A stretch of 15,846 bases of DNA from Chitinophagaceae bacterium. Its GTDB lineage: Bacteria; Bacteroidota; Bacteroidia; Chitinophagales; Chitinophagaceae. The position numbers were made by a program, and so were the translations under genes. The notes beneath the pieces are model-generated. The model did not search any database. It saw only the letters and a program-made list of their open reading frames with translations, and had not been told where the DNA came from. Shown here piece by piece: positions 6,275-14,085 of the stretch (position 1 is the stretch's first letter; each line of letters opens with the position of its first letter). The stretch covers positions 1-15,846 of the forward strand of contig JAJTCI010000015.1 in NCBI GenBank assembly GCA_021323155.1, in the 5' to 3' direction.

Positions 6275-7552
6275 CTAATCTTCCAGTACCTTTTCCATCT
6301 TCATACTGCGGGATCCTTTGATGAGCACGTAGGCGTCATTTAACTGCTGCTTTTGGTACCAGGACCTTGCGGCGCTGGCATCTTCCAGGTAAATGAACGG
6401 GTGCGCGATATTGGAATAATCGCCACCCACCAGCACTACCTGGTCCCAGTTGTATTGCTGCAGCAAGCGAACAATATCCTGGTGTTCGGCAATGCTTTCC
6501 TGGCCGAGTTCCATCATCGCGCCGAGCAGCAATACTTTTTTGTCCGCCCGGATCTTTGCGAAATTTTCGATGGCGGCTTTCATACTCGAGGGGTTGGCGT
6601 TATACGCGTCGAGGATAATATGGTTGGTGCCACGGTTCATCATCTGCGACCTGCTGTTGGAAGGTGCGTACCCGCTGATGGCATTTGTTATCTTGTCTGC
6701 CGGCACTTTGAAATACCTGCCCACCGCTACCGCGCAGAGCACGTTGGGGAGGTTGTATTCACCTACCAGCTGCGTTTGAATGGTACTGTTGTCGTCTCCC
6801 GTCAAGCCCACAGTAAGGAAGGGTTCGCTGGTGATGACCCGTCCCGTGGTATTGGCATCTGTAGTGCCGTACCGGTATACCTCTCGTATTCCATTACTCA
6901 TTTCCCGCAGGTAGTCATAATCAGAAAAGATAAACGCGCTGCCGTTGTTTTGTCGCAGGTAGTCGAATAGTTCACCCTTGCCTTTTTTTACCCCTTCGAT
7001 GCCACCAAATCCTTCGAGGTGCGCCTTGCCGCAATTGGTGATGATGCCATGGGTTGGCAGCACGTAAGTGCAATAGTCAGCGATCTCTCCCTGGTGGTTC
7101 GCGCCCATTTCGATCACGGCCATTTGCGCGTCTTTTTTTATGCTGAGCAGGGTCACGGGTATACCGATGTGATTGTTCAGGTTGCCTTCCGTTGTGTAAG
7201 TAGTGAAGTGTGACGCAAGCACCGTACTCACCAATTCCTTGGTAGTTGTCTTACCATTACTGCCCGTGACCGCGATGAAAGGGATATTAAATTGGAGCCG
7301 GTGGTGGCGGCCTAGTTGCTGCAGCGTTGACAGCACATCTTCAACCAATACCAGGCGCTCGTTCTTTTCGTCTACCGGTTCGTCTACCACAGCGTAAGCG
7401 GCGCCGTTTTGCAAGGCCTGCAAGGCAAACAGGTTGCCGTTGAAGTTGGGTCCTTTTAAAGCGAAGAAGATATCACCCTGTTTCAGCTTGCGCGTATCGG
7501 TTTGAACGGACGGATGTTCCAGGTAGACCTGGTAAAGCGATTCTATCGACAT
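6275..7552 (-). CDS. murF: UDP-N-acetylmuramoyl-tripeptide--D-alanyl-D-alanine ligase MurF
   Basis: This enzyme adds D-Ala-D-Ala to UDP-MurNAc-tripeptide, the last cytoplasmic step of the peptidoglycan peptide. It has the three-domain Mur ligase layout. The N-terminal substrate domain contains DTRKLKQGDIFFALKG (19-34). The ATPase domain has the P-loop TGSNGKTTTK (96-105), TEGNLNNHIG (121-130), VIEMGANHQGEI (146-157) and TNCGKAHLEGFG. The C-terminal domain contains ILDAYNANPSSM and VLLLGAMMELG. At 425 aa its length is normal. The DAYNANP motif and N-terminal domain favour MurF over MurE. It follows gldJ on the same strand, a neighbourhood known in Flavobacterium, but a strong terminator separates the two, so murF may have its own promoter. 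trxA follows after 52 nt. Confidence 0.96.
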   Translation of the reverse strand: MSIESLYQVYLEHPSVQTDTRKLKQGDIFFALKGPNFNGNLFALQALQNGAAYAVVDEPVDEKNERLVLVEDVLSTLQQLGRHHRLQFNIPFIAVTGSNGKTTTKELVSTVLASHFTTYTTEGNLNNHIGIPVTLLSIKKDAQMAVIEMGANHQGEIADYCTYVLPTHGIITNCGKAHLEGFGGIEGVKKGKGELFDYLRQNNGSAFIFSDYDYLREMSNGIREVYRYGTTDANTTGRVITSEPFLTVGLTGDDNSTIQTQLVGEYNLPNVLCAVAVGRYFKVPADKITNAISGYAPSNSRSQMMNRGTNHIILDAYNANPSSMKAAIENFAKIRADKKVLLLGAMMELGQESIAEHQDIVRLLQQYNWDQVVLVGGDYSNIAHPFIYLEDASAARSWYQKQQLNDAYVLIKGSRSMKMEKVLED

Positions 7553-7613
7553 GGCTGCAAGATATTACAGGATTGAAAACGAACGCACCTTGTTCCCTTA
7601 ACACACACGCATG

Positions 7614-7647
7614 AAAAAAGCCACCCAATTTCTCAGATGGCTTTTTT
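7614..7647 (-). terminator. Intrinsic terminator of gldJ
   Basis: A perfect 10-bp stem AAAAAAGCCA (7614-7623) / TGGCTTTTTT (7638-7647) has a 14-nt loop. The run of U lies on the minus strand 19 nt after the gldJ stop. The structure is symmetric and could work both ways. Confidence 0.85.
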
Positions 7648-7665
7648 GCTGTATTTACCTTTTCC

Positions 7666-9216
7666 TTATCTCTTTTGTCTGCGTGAAGGGAAGAAGTTAC
7701 CGGTCTTGCGGCCTTTTCCTTCAGAGGCGCCGAAGTGCGTCATCGCGCAACGGAAACCGATGGTGCTGCTGGACACGTCTTCCTCGAGGAAACGACGTGA
7801 GCCGGGACTGAGCCAGTAAGGCATGTCCATCCAACTGCCACCTTTCAATACCCTTGATTTATCCGATACCAGGGTAGTTACGCCGTACTGGTATACATAT
7901 CTTACAGAAGTAGCCGTGTCACCATCCAGGTGGTTAATAGCGTAAGAACGCTGGTAGTTCCGCCGGTTGCGGAGGGCAGAATCTTTTTCATTTACCATGT
8001 AGATCCGGCCGAGACTGTCACGCAGGCTACCCTGTGATTTTGCAGGATCCACTTTTTTAAACACGTTACCACGGTAAGGGTTCAGGTCATCCATATCGAA
8101 CCCGGTCATCGGCCTGTAAACGTCGCCAGTCCATTCGCTCACGTTTCCACTCATATTGTACAAACCAAAAGCATTCGGGATGAAGGAAGTAACAGGAGCC
8201 GGTACCGCCGCGCGGTCGTTCAGACCACCAGCCACACCCATGTAGTCACCGTTACCCCGCTTGAAGTTACCGAGGAAAGCACCCTGCCATGTACCACGGC
8301 GGGTACCACGGAGGTTGTCATATCCATCATTCTTCCAGGAATAAATATTCTTATTAGCGATCAACTCCTCACCACGCTTCTTCTCGCTCTTACGTGGCTG
8401 TGGGTTTTCAGCGATCTGGGCTAAGGCCGCATATTCCCATTCTGCTTCCGTAGGGAGGCGGTATTCAGGGAAGAGAATGCCATCTTCAAACTGCACGGTT
8501 GTACGGGGTTTGCCTTGTGCGTCCTTCAACGGATTTTTCTTTGGCTTGCCAGGTACACCGGTGTATTCACCCATCAGGTAAGATTTGGTATGGAAGTTCT
8601 CCATACCGCCACCGCCCATGTCGGTCTTAACAGCGCTCTTATTCTGGTACCCTTTTTTGATCAGTTCCAGCTGGTTCACACGGTCGCCTCTCCATACGCA
8701 GAAATCATACGCCTGCCTCCAGGTTACGCCTACTACCGGGTAGTAGTTGAACGAAGGGTGGCGGAAATAATATTCTACATATGGCTCATTATAAGCAAGT
8801 TCGCTTCTCCAAACCAGTGTGTCGGGCTTGGCGGATTCAACGACTTCGGGGTTTGGATCACCGAAAACGTTGGCTACCCAGTACAGGTATTCACGGTAGT
8901 GCACGTTGGCCACTTCCGTTTTATCCATCAGGAATGAATTAACAGTTACACGGCGGGGGACGTTATTCCAGTCGCCCATCACGTCTTCCTGGGTTGCTCC
9001 CATCGGGAAAGTACCGCCCTGGACGAAGACGAGGCCTGGGCCTGTCTTGAGGTCGGAAGCCTTGGCAACGAAGAATCCACCCTGGTTCTTGTCGTTATAG
9101 TTCCAGCCGGTGGCTGAAGACGACTCAGGCTTCTTTTTGAAGAGTTTACAGGAGGAGAGCGTTCCCACAGTGGCCAGTAAGAGTATCCAATTTTTTACAC
9201 CAGTAAGCATTGTCAT
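7666..9216 (-). CDS. gldJ: Gliding motility / type IX secretion lipoprotein GldJ
   Basis: A lipoprotein signal peptide ends in TLSSC (C23 lipidated), followed by a charged linker and then SSATGWNYNDKNQGGF. A large formylglycine-generating-enzyme-like (SUMF1) domain then runs from about residue 59 (GPGLVFVQGGTFPMG) to about 497 (SRVLKGGSW ... IGFRCAMTHFG). The segments ATQEDVMGDWNNVP and DKTEVANVHYREYLYW match GldJ rather than GldK, and 516 aa is close to GldJ size. In Flavobacterium johnsoniae GldJ is needed for gliding and type IX secretion and sits in the periplasm at the outer membrane. ATG at 9216 or 9210 are both possible; I take the first, but neither has a clear Shine-Dalgarno. murF lies downstream beyond a terminator, and porV is divergent upstream. 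The FGE fold here is structural, and enzymatic activity is not expected. Confidence 0.9.
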   Translation of the reverse strand: MTMLTGVKNWILLLATVGTLSSCKLFKKKPESSSATGWNYNDKNQGGFFVAKASDLKTGPGLVFVQGGTFPMGATQEDVMGDWNNVPRRVTVNSFLMDKTEVANVHYREYLYWVANVFGDPNPEVVESAKPDTLVWRSELAYNEPYVEYYFRHPSFNYYPVVGVTWRQAYDFCVWRGDRVNQLELIKKGYQNKSAVKTDMGGGGMENFHTKSYLMGEYTGVPGKPKKNPLKDAQGKPRTTVQFEDGILFPEYRLPTEAEWEYAALAQIAENPQPRKSEKKRGEELIANKNIYSWKNDGYDNLRGTRRGTWQGAFLGNFKRGNGDYMGVAGGLNDRAAVPAPVTSFIPNAFGLYNMSGNVSEWTGDVYRPMTGFDMDDLNPYRGNVFKKVDPAKSQGSLRDSLGRIYMVNEKDSALRNRRNYQRSYAINHLDGDTATSVRYVYQYGVTTLVSDKSRVLKGGSWMDMPYWLSPGSRRFLEEDVSSSTIGFRCAMTHFGASEGKGRKTGNFFPSRRQKR

Positions 9217-9641
9217 TTGACAGATTTTGATTCGTAATTAACGACTCCGATGGACGAATATTGTTTTAGGCTTGTTAAGAGTGCGAATATAAAGATTTCT
9301 GCCAACCAAACGTGAGGGTGAAAACTTCTTTCTCTGTTAGCGAAAACCTAATAAGGCAAGAGCCCGGAACCCCCTTGGTATGAAAAAGATCAGCAATATG
9401 ACCCTGGCTGATTCGACGCTTGCGCATCATCCGCTCATAAAACTGTAAGGGTAAACAGCGAAAAAACCGGGACGGGTGTCTATATTTACTGTAACATTGC
9501 AAGCACGGTATTGGCACTGACAGCAGCCATATAACCTTAAAACTCTAAGCTAAACGAACCGGATGGCCTGAATTCTACTCTATTTGAAAGCAAATGATTG
9601 CTGATTTCAAGAGCTCTACATTACATTAAACACTCTTTTAG
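9217..9641. promoter_or_regulatory. 425-nt divergent intergenic region between gldJ and porV
   Basis: No convincing gene is present. An 80-codon minus-strand frame has no start signal or recognisable content. The region must carry the gldJ and porV promoters. A partial Bacteroidota-type match for gldJ is listed separately. For porV, TTG followed after 16 nt by TACATTAC (about 9599-9626) is a weak candidate. A small stem AGCAA/TTGCT lies at about 9589-9602. The length leaves room for shared regulation of the two type IX secretion genes, but no operator can be named. Confidence 0.5.
9284..9310 (-). promoter_or_regulatory. Possible gldJ promoter
   Basis: On the minus strand TTTG (9307-9310) is followed after 15 nt by TATATTCG (9284-9291), one mismatch from TAnnTTTG. 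The spacing is shorter than usual. The leader to the gldJ start would be about 60 nt. Confidence 0.3.
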
Positions 9642-10829
9642 ATGAAAGGAACAACACTGAGAACTGCTGTTTTGCTAATGTCATGCGCGTTGTTTAAGCA
9701 GGGTCTCGGACAAACGGACCCTAACAGGACCATCAACGTCGTTACGACCGCTGTCCCGTTTTTAAGGATCTCGCCAGACGCCCGGTCGGGTGGTATGGGC
9801 GATGTGGGCATCGCTACCAGCCCTGACCCAAGCGCTTCGTTCTGGAACCTGGGGAAGCTGCCATTCGCGCAAAGCAAGGCTTCTATTTCGGCAACCTATA
9901 CTCCGTGGCTGAGAGGACTTGGCCTGAACGATATATACCTGACCTCCCTGGCCGGCTATTATAAACTGGACGACGACCAGGCCCTGGCCAGCTCGCTGCG
10001 GTATTTCAGCCTGGGAAATATCCAGTTCACTGACAACGCCGGTAACGAATGGGGGAGTGCCCGCCCAAGAGAGTTCTCCTGGGACGTGGGCTATAGCCGC
10101 AAACTGTCAGACAAAACAGCCTTAGGTGTGGCGCTTCGTTATATCAACTCCAACCTTACCGGTGGCGGGGTGGTCAACGGAAGCACCAATTACAAAGCGG
10201 GTAATGCCGTGGCGGGAGATCTTTCTCTTTTCCACACCGGCGTTACCGAGGACAAGGGCGGATGGAGCTGGGGCGTTACGCTTTCGAACCTGGGTTCCAA
10301 GATCTCGTACACCAATGAGGTGAATAACAAAGACTATATCCCGGCTAACCTTGGCGTAGGTGTGTCTTATACGAAGGTATTTGACGAGATGAATAAGATC
10401 CAGATCGCTTTGGATGTCAACAAGTTACTTGTTCCGACGCCGCCGATGCCGACGGACCAGTCTGATCCTGACTGGTTTGCGAAAGACTCGGTAGCCTTGA
10501 TTGAATACCGCAGCCATGGCGTAATGTCCAGCTGGTTCAAATCTTTCAGCGATGGAGGTAATGAGTTGAAAGAACTGATGCTGGCGTTCGGCGCTGAATA
10601 CTCTTACAACGACCAGTTCATGTTCCGCGCGGGCTATTTCTACGAGGACAAGACCAAAGGCAACCGTAAATTCTTCTCTATGGGCGTCGGGGTTAAATAC
10701 AATGTCTTCGGGTTGAATTTCTCCTACCTGATCCCTTCCGGGAACGGGGTGAACAGGAACCCGTTGTCGAATACGTTACGCTTCAGCCTGCTGTTCGATC
10801 TGGATAAAGAGAATACAGGCACCAAGTAA
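9642..10829 (+). CDS. porV: Type IX secretion outer-membrane protein PorV (LptO)
   Basis: PorV is a beta-barrel that brings cargo from the T9SS translocon to the PorU sortase at the outer membrane. The 395-aa product has a Sec signal peptide (cleavage near GLG-QTDPN, residues 21-28). The mature N-terminus then has the family's hallmark: VVTTAVPFLRISPDARSGGM, followed by GDVGIATSPDPSASFWN. Alternating amphipathic strands follow (for example SLRYFSLGNIQFT, VALRYINSNL, FSMGVGVKYNVFGLNFSYLI), ending in NTLRFSLLFDLD like other FadL-type barrels. It is the usual length. The Cys at residue 15 is inside the hydrophobic core (LLMSC) and not a good lipobox. It is divergent from gldJ, is followed by its own terminator, and has no porU beside it, which is unusual. 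Confidence 0.93.
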   Translation: MKGTTLRTAVLLMSCALFKQGLGQTDPNRTINVVTTAVPFLRISPDARSGGMGDVGIATSPDPSASFWNLGKLPFAQSKASISATYTPWLRGLGLNDIYLTSLAGYYKLDDDQALASSLRYFSLGNIQFTDNAGNEWGSARPREFSWDVGYSRKLSDKTALGVALRYINSNLTGGGVVNGSTNYKAGNAVAGDLSLFHTGVTEDKGGWSWGVTLSNLGSKISYTNEVNNKDYIPANLGVGVSYTKVFDEMNKIQIALDVNKLLVPTPPMPTDQSDPDWFAKDSVALIEYRSHGVMSSWFKSFSDGGNELKELMLAFGAEYSYNDQFMFRAGYFYEDKTKGNRKFFSMGVGVKYNVFGLNFSYLIPSGNGVNRNPLSNTLRFSLLFDLDKENTGTK

Positions 10830-10851
10830 TCTACATTGATAAGATTTTAAG

Positions 10852-10877
10852 AGCGAAGGAATTACCTTCGCTTTTTT
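10852..10877 (+). terminator. Intrinsic terminator of porV
   Basis: The stem AGCGAAGG (10852-10859) / CCTTCGCT (10865-10872) has a 5-nt loop and is followed by TTTTTT. It lies 22 nt after the porV stop and just before ispF. Confidence 0.9.
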
Positions 10878-10893
10878 CGTTTAAACACCATCT

Positions 10894-11373
10894 ATGTCAT
10901 ACAGGATCGGGCAGGGAATTGACTTTCACCAGTTGGCCGAAGGGCGCGAGCTGTGGCTCGGTGGCGTTAAGATCCCCCATACGAAAGGCGCGGTAGGGCA
11001 TAGTGATGCCGATGTGCTCCTGCATGCGATCTGTGACGCGATGCTGGGCGCGCTGGCATTGGGCGACATTGGAATGCATTTCCCCGATACCTCTTCTGAG
11101 TTCAAGAACATTGACAGCAAGATCTTGTTGCAGCGCACCTATGACCTGGTGGCGGGCAAGGGTTACCAGGTGGTGAACGTCGATTCCACCGTGTGCCTGG
11201 AGCAACCTAAGATCAAACCGCATGTGGCGGCTATGAAGACTGCCATCGCGGGTATCCTCAGGATAACCGAGGATGATGTCTCAGTGAAGGCAACCACCAC
11301 GGAGCAGATGGGCTTCGCCGGGAGGGAAGAAGGCCTGGTTGCTTACGCGTCTGTGTTACTGCAAAAGAAATAG
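10894..11373 (+). CDS. ispF: 2-C-methyl-D-erythritol 2,4-cyclodiphosphate synthase IspF
   Basis: This enzyme converts CDP-methylerythritol 2-phosphate to MEcPP and CMP in the non-mevalonate isoprenoid pathway, as a cytoplasmic trimer. The product is 159 aa, standard for the family. The metal ligands are visible: D10 and H12 in GQGIDFHQL, and H44 in GHSDADVLLHAI. The segments GDIGMHFPDT (58-67) and VKATTTEQMGFAGREEG (131-147) are conserved in the active site and in the subunit interface near the CDP site. The ATG at 10894 directly precedes the conserved RIGQGIDFH. It is separated from porV by a terminator and lies 45 nt before dut, with a short palindrome TAACGATAGTCGTTA in the gap. It likely heads an ispF-dut-DUF4292-envC transcript. 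Confidence 0.97.
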   Translation: MSYRIGQGIDFHQLAEGRELWLGGVKIPHTKGAVGHSDADVLLHAICDAMLGALALGDIGMHFPDTSSEFKNIDSKILLQRTYDLVAGKGYQVVNVDSTVCLEQPKIKPHVAAMKTAIAGILRITEDDVSVKATTTEQMGFAGREEGLVAYASVLLQKK

Positions 11374-11381
11374 TTTAACAA

Positions 11382-11396
11382 TAACGATAGTCGTTA
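11382..11396. promoter_or_regulatory. Perfect short palindrome between ispF and dut
   Basis: TAACGA-TAG-TCGTTA forms a 6-bp inverted repeat with a 3-nt centre, 8 nt after the ispF stop and 22 nt before dut. There is no T-run after it, so it is not a classical terminator. It could be a small operator, an RNA processing hairpin, or chance. Confidence 0.25.
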
Positions 11397-11418
11397 CCGG
11401 CCGTCAAATGATTCGCAA

Positions 11419-11862
11419 ATGGGTATTTTACAGGTACGAATTGTCAATCAATCATTAAATCCGCTTCCCGCTTATGCCACCAGTGGTGCTTCGGGTATGG
11501 ATTTAAGGGCGGATCTGCATCAGGCTATTGTACTTGGGCCACTCGAGCGTGTTTTGATCCCCACCGGGATATACATTGAACTGCCGGAGGGCTTTGAAGC
11601 GCAGGTGCGACCGAGGAGCGGCCTGGCCATTAAACAGGGGCTGACCTGCCTGAACTCCCCCGGAACCGTGGATGCGGACTACCGTGGAGAGATAAAGGTG
11701 GTGATGATCAACCTTTCAGGCGAGCCGCAGCAAGTCAACCCAGGCGACCGTATCGCGCAACTGGTGGTGCAAAAAGTGGAGCGCGTGGAATGGTTATTGG
11801 TGAATGATCTGGCAGAAACGGACAGGGGCGCAGGGGGATTCGGACATACCGGAAAACAATAG
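11419..11862 (+). CDS. dut: dUTP diphosphatase (dUTPase)
   Basis: The enzyme hydrolyses dUTP to dUMP and PPi, keeping uracil out of DNA and supplying dTMP synthesis. The 147-aa product carries all five motifs of trimeric dUTPases. Motif I is ASGMDLRA (24-31), II is RPRSGLA (64-70), III is GTVDADYRGE (82-91) with the catalytic Asp, IV is GDRIAQL (109-115), and V is the C-terminal arm RGAGGFGHTG (136-145) that closes over the nucleotide. It is intact. The stop codon lies one base before the next gene's ATG, so dut and the DUF4292 gene are almost certainly on one transcript and may be translationally coupled. Confidence 0.97.
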   Translation: MGILQVRIVNQSLNPLPAYATSGASGMDLRADLHQAIVLGPLERVLIPTGIYIELPEGFEAQVRPRSGLAIKQGLTCLNSPGTVDADYRGEIKVVMINLSGEPQQVNPGDRIAQLVVQKVERVEWLLVNDLAETDRGAGGFGHTGKQ

Positions 11863-11863
11863 A

Positions 11864-12682
11864 ATGATAAAGCGATACTATATACTTGTTTTGGTGATAG
11901 CCGCGGTGGCATGCCGGCCGGCTAAGAAGGTCCAGAAGATCGAGGAAGCGATCTCGAAAAAGGATACCGCGGTAACTGTTGTGATCACGCAGACCCCGCA
12001 TATAGATTCTTCCAAGGTGGTGGCGGATATTATGGAGAAGGTGAATCACCGGAGTATCGACTTCAAAACATTTTCCGCGAAAGTGAAGATCGATTACGAA
12101 TCGCAGGAGCAGAAAGATGGAGGCACCGCGCATATCCGCCTGGAAAAAGATAAAGTACTCTGGGTTTCGTTAACCGGGACGCTCGGAGTGGAAGGTTACC
12201 GCATGCTGGTGACGCCCGATAGCGTGACCCTTATGAATAAACTGGATAAAACCGTGCAGTACCGTACGATCAGCTACCTGCAGGAGCTTACCGATATCCC
12301 GTTCGATTTTAAAACACTGCAGGACCTGATCATCGGGAATCCAATTTACGCCACGGATAACGTGGTCTCATACAGGAACAGTGGTGACCAGTTACTGGTG
12401 CTGATGGTCGGTGACCTCTTCAAACACCTGGTGACGCTGGATAACACGAATTTCAACTTACTGCACAGCAAGCTGGATGACGTGGATGTGATCCGCAACC
12501 GCACCTGTGATATCACCTATTCGGATTACCAGGACAATCCCGGGTTCCCGTTCGCGACTAAAAGGGAGATATCGGTTTCGGAGAAAGGGAAGTTACAGCT
12601 GCAAATGGATTTTAAACAGTACGCGTTTAACCAGGCGTTAACGTTTCCGTTTAATGTTCCTAAAAATTATAAAAGAAAGTAA
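11864..12682 (+). CDS. DUF4292 family lipoprotein (272 aa)
   Basis: I start at the ATG at 11864, one base after the dut stop. It gives MIKRYYILVLVIAAVACRPA, a lipoprotein signal peptide with lipobox AVAC and lipidated C17; a longer upstream frame would run through the dut gene and has no signal peptide. The body has the Bacteroidota DUF4292 pattern: FKTFSAKVKIDYESQEQKDG, IRLEKDKVLWVSL, EGYRMLVTPDSVTLMNK, and a C-terminal strand series ending QALTFPFNVPKNY. Such proteins resemble periplasmic LolA/LppX-like lipid or lipoprotein carriers in layout, but that is inference. It lies between dut and an EnvC-like gene, so it probably works in the envelope. Its exact role is unknown. Confidence 0.86.
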   Translation: MIKRYYILVLVIAAVACRPAKKVQKIEEAISKKDTAVTVVITQTPHIDSSKVVADIMEKVNHRSIDFKTFSAKVKIDYESQEQKDGGTAHIRLEKDKVLWVSLTGTLGVEGYRMLVTPDSVTLMNKLDKTVQYRTISYLQELTDIPFDFKTLQDLIIGNPIYATDNVVSYRNSGDQLLVLMVGDLFKHLVTLDNTNFNLLHSKLDDVDVIRNRTCDITYSDYQDNPGFPFATKREISVSEKGKLQLQMDFKQYAFNQALTFPFNVPKNYKRK

Positions 12683-12743
12683 TTGAAAGGCCGGTAAAGT
12701 CGTTAGCCTGTTGGAATATTCATTGTAAATCTGAAAAACCACG

Positions 12744-14042
12744 ATGATGCTGAAAAAAAATCTCCTCTTGTTGGTCTTTGCAATCACCACCCTGGTCGCT
12801 GCGGCGCAGCCATCCAAGGAAGAATTGCAACGACAGCAGGATCAGCTCAAAAGAGAAATCGCAGAACTGAACAAGACTTTGGGCGATATCCAGAAGAATA
12901 AAAAGCGCTCGTTGGGTGAGCTCACCGCCGTGCAACGTAAGATCCGGGCGAGGGAGGAAATGGTGAACACCATCAGTCGCGACCTCCGCAGGCTGGATGA
13001 TAATATTTACCTGATCAACCTGGACATCTACCGTTACAGCAAAGAACTGGATACACTCAAGAGGCAGTACGCACAGAGCCTGGTGTTTGCTTATAAAAAC
13101 CGGAGCAATTACGACTACCTGAATTTTATTTTCTCCGCGAAAAGTTTCAATGACGCGGTCAAGCGGATCGAGTACCTGAAGAGCTATCGCAAACAACGGG
13201 AGACCCAGCTCAATACCATCGTGAAGACGCAACAGGTGTTAGAGCAGAAACGCAGCACGTTCAAGGCGAGCATCAACGAGAAGAGCCAGGCGCTCCAGGA
13301 ACAGAGCAAGACACTGGAAGAGCTGGCAAACGATAAGAAAGAGAAAGACAGGGTAGTAGCTGGATTAAAGAGCCAGGAAAAAGACTTAGGCGCGCAGATC
13401 AAAAAGAAGGACAAGGAAAGAAGGGATCTCGCGAACGCGATCTCAGCTATTATCCGAAGGGAAATAGCCGCGGAGAATAAACGGATCGAAGAAGAAAAGA
13501 AAAAAGCGGCAACCACGGGCAAGACGACCGCTCCAAAAACAAGTACAGAGCCGGTGACGGGCGTTGCTACTGCTGGCAAGTCGACACGTAAGTATGACCC
13601 GTTGGAATCAACACCTGAAGGACTGGTACGATCGATCAATTTCGAAAATAACAAGGGAAAGTTGCCCTGGCCTGTGGATGCGGGTTACGTGTCTGGCCAG
13701 TTCGGCAGGAGGCAGGTAGAGGGAACAAAACTCTGGGAAGACAACGACGGTATCCGCATCGAAATGCCTTCAGCCGGCGCTTCCGTTAAGGCGGTGGCAG
13801 ACGGAGAAGTATCATCCATTTTTGACCTGGGTGGTGAGCAGGCGGTGGTAGTGCGCCATGGTAAATACTTTACCACTTACAGCCATCTCTCATCGGTTAG
13901 CATATCCAAGGGTGCGCAGGTGAAGGCAGGGACTGTATTGGGTAAGGCGGCGGCTAATGATGCAGGTGTAGGTGAGACACTCTTTATGGTATCGACCGCC
14001 AGCGGTTTCGTTAATCCCGAATCATGGCTGAAAAGAAAATAA
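12744..14042 (+). CDS. EnvC-like murein hydrolase activator, degenerate M23 domain
   Basis: The 432-aa product has a signal peptide (cleavage after about A21 in TLVAAAQ). A long coiled coil of about residues 24-255 follows, with a short break near 118-135 (NYDYLNFIFSA). A Thr/Lys/Pro-rich linker (about 256-285) leads to a C-terminal LytM/M23 domain (about 305-430: LPWPVDAGYVSGQFGRR ... VNPESWL). The zinc ligands of active M23 peptidases look lost: the HxGID motif reads N334-D-G-I-R-I, and the LHFE motif reads LFMV (413-416). This matches EnvC, which does not cut peptidoglycan but activates amidases for cell separation. It is not a lipoprotein. Start ATG at 12744 or 12747 is not decided. It ends the + cluster and is followed by a strong terminator. 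Confidence 0.9.
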   Translation: MMLKKNLLLLVFAITTLVAAAQPSKEELQRQQDQLKREIAELNKTLGDIQKNKKRSLGELTAVQRKIRAREEMVNTISRDLRRLDDNIYLINLDIYRYSKELDTLKRQYAQSLVFAYKNRSNYDYLNFIFSAKSFNDAVKRIEYLKSYRKQRETQLNTIVKTQQVLEQKRSTFKASINEKSQALQEQSKTLEELANDKKEKDRVVAGLKSQEKDLGAQIKKKDKERRDLANAISAIIRREIAAENKRIEEEKKKAATTGKTTAPKTSTEPVTGVATAGKSTRKYDPLESTPEGLVRSINFENNKGKLPWPVDAGYVSGQFGRRQVEGTKLWEDNDGIRIEMPSAGASVKAVADGEVSSIFDLGGEQAVVVRHGKYFTTYSHLSSVSISKGAQVKAGTVLGKAAANDAGVGETLFMVSTASGFVNPESWLKRK

Positions 14043-14060
14043 GGCAAGGCTTATGATAAG

Positions 14061-14085
14061 ATCCCGCCTTTGAGCGGGATTTTTT
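14061..14085 (+). terminator. Intrinsic terminator of the envC-like gene
   Basis: The stem ATCCCGC (14061-14067) / GCGGGAT (14074-14080) has a 6-nt loop and is followed by TTTTT. The T-run overlaps the minus-strand bshA stop codon (14084-14086), so the convergent genes almost touch. On the minus strand the stem has no following T-run. Confidence 0.88.

Noticed and set aside
7666..9216. Formylglycine-generating enzyme / sulfatase modifying factor
   Set aside because: The domain is of that fold, but the lipobox, the SSATGW start and the VMGDWNN and EVANVHYREYLYW segments match the gliding protein GldJ, and murF and porV flank it.
9275..9517. 80-codon minus-strand frame in the gldJ-porV gap
   Set aside because: No ribosome site and no recognisable content, and it overlaps the likely gldJ promoter. 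Treated as chance.
9642..10829. PorV as a lipoprotein because of the Cys in its signal peptide
   Set aside because: LMSC is a poor lipobox and the Cys lies inside the hydrophobic core. The family is an outer-membrane barrel with a Sec signal.
11804..12682. Longer DUF4292 frame beginning inside dut
   Set aside because: The extra 20 residues are a dut shadow. The internal ATG at 11864 starts a proper lipoprotein signal peptide.
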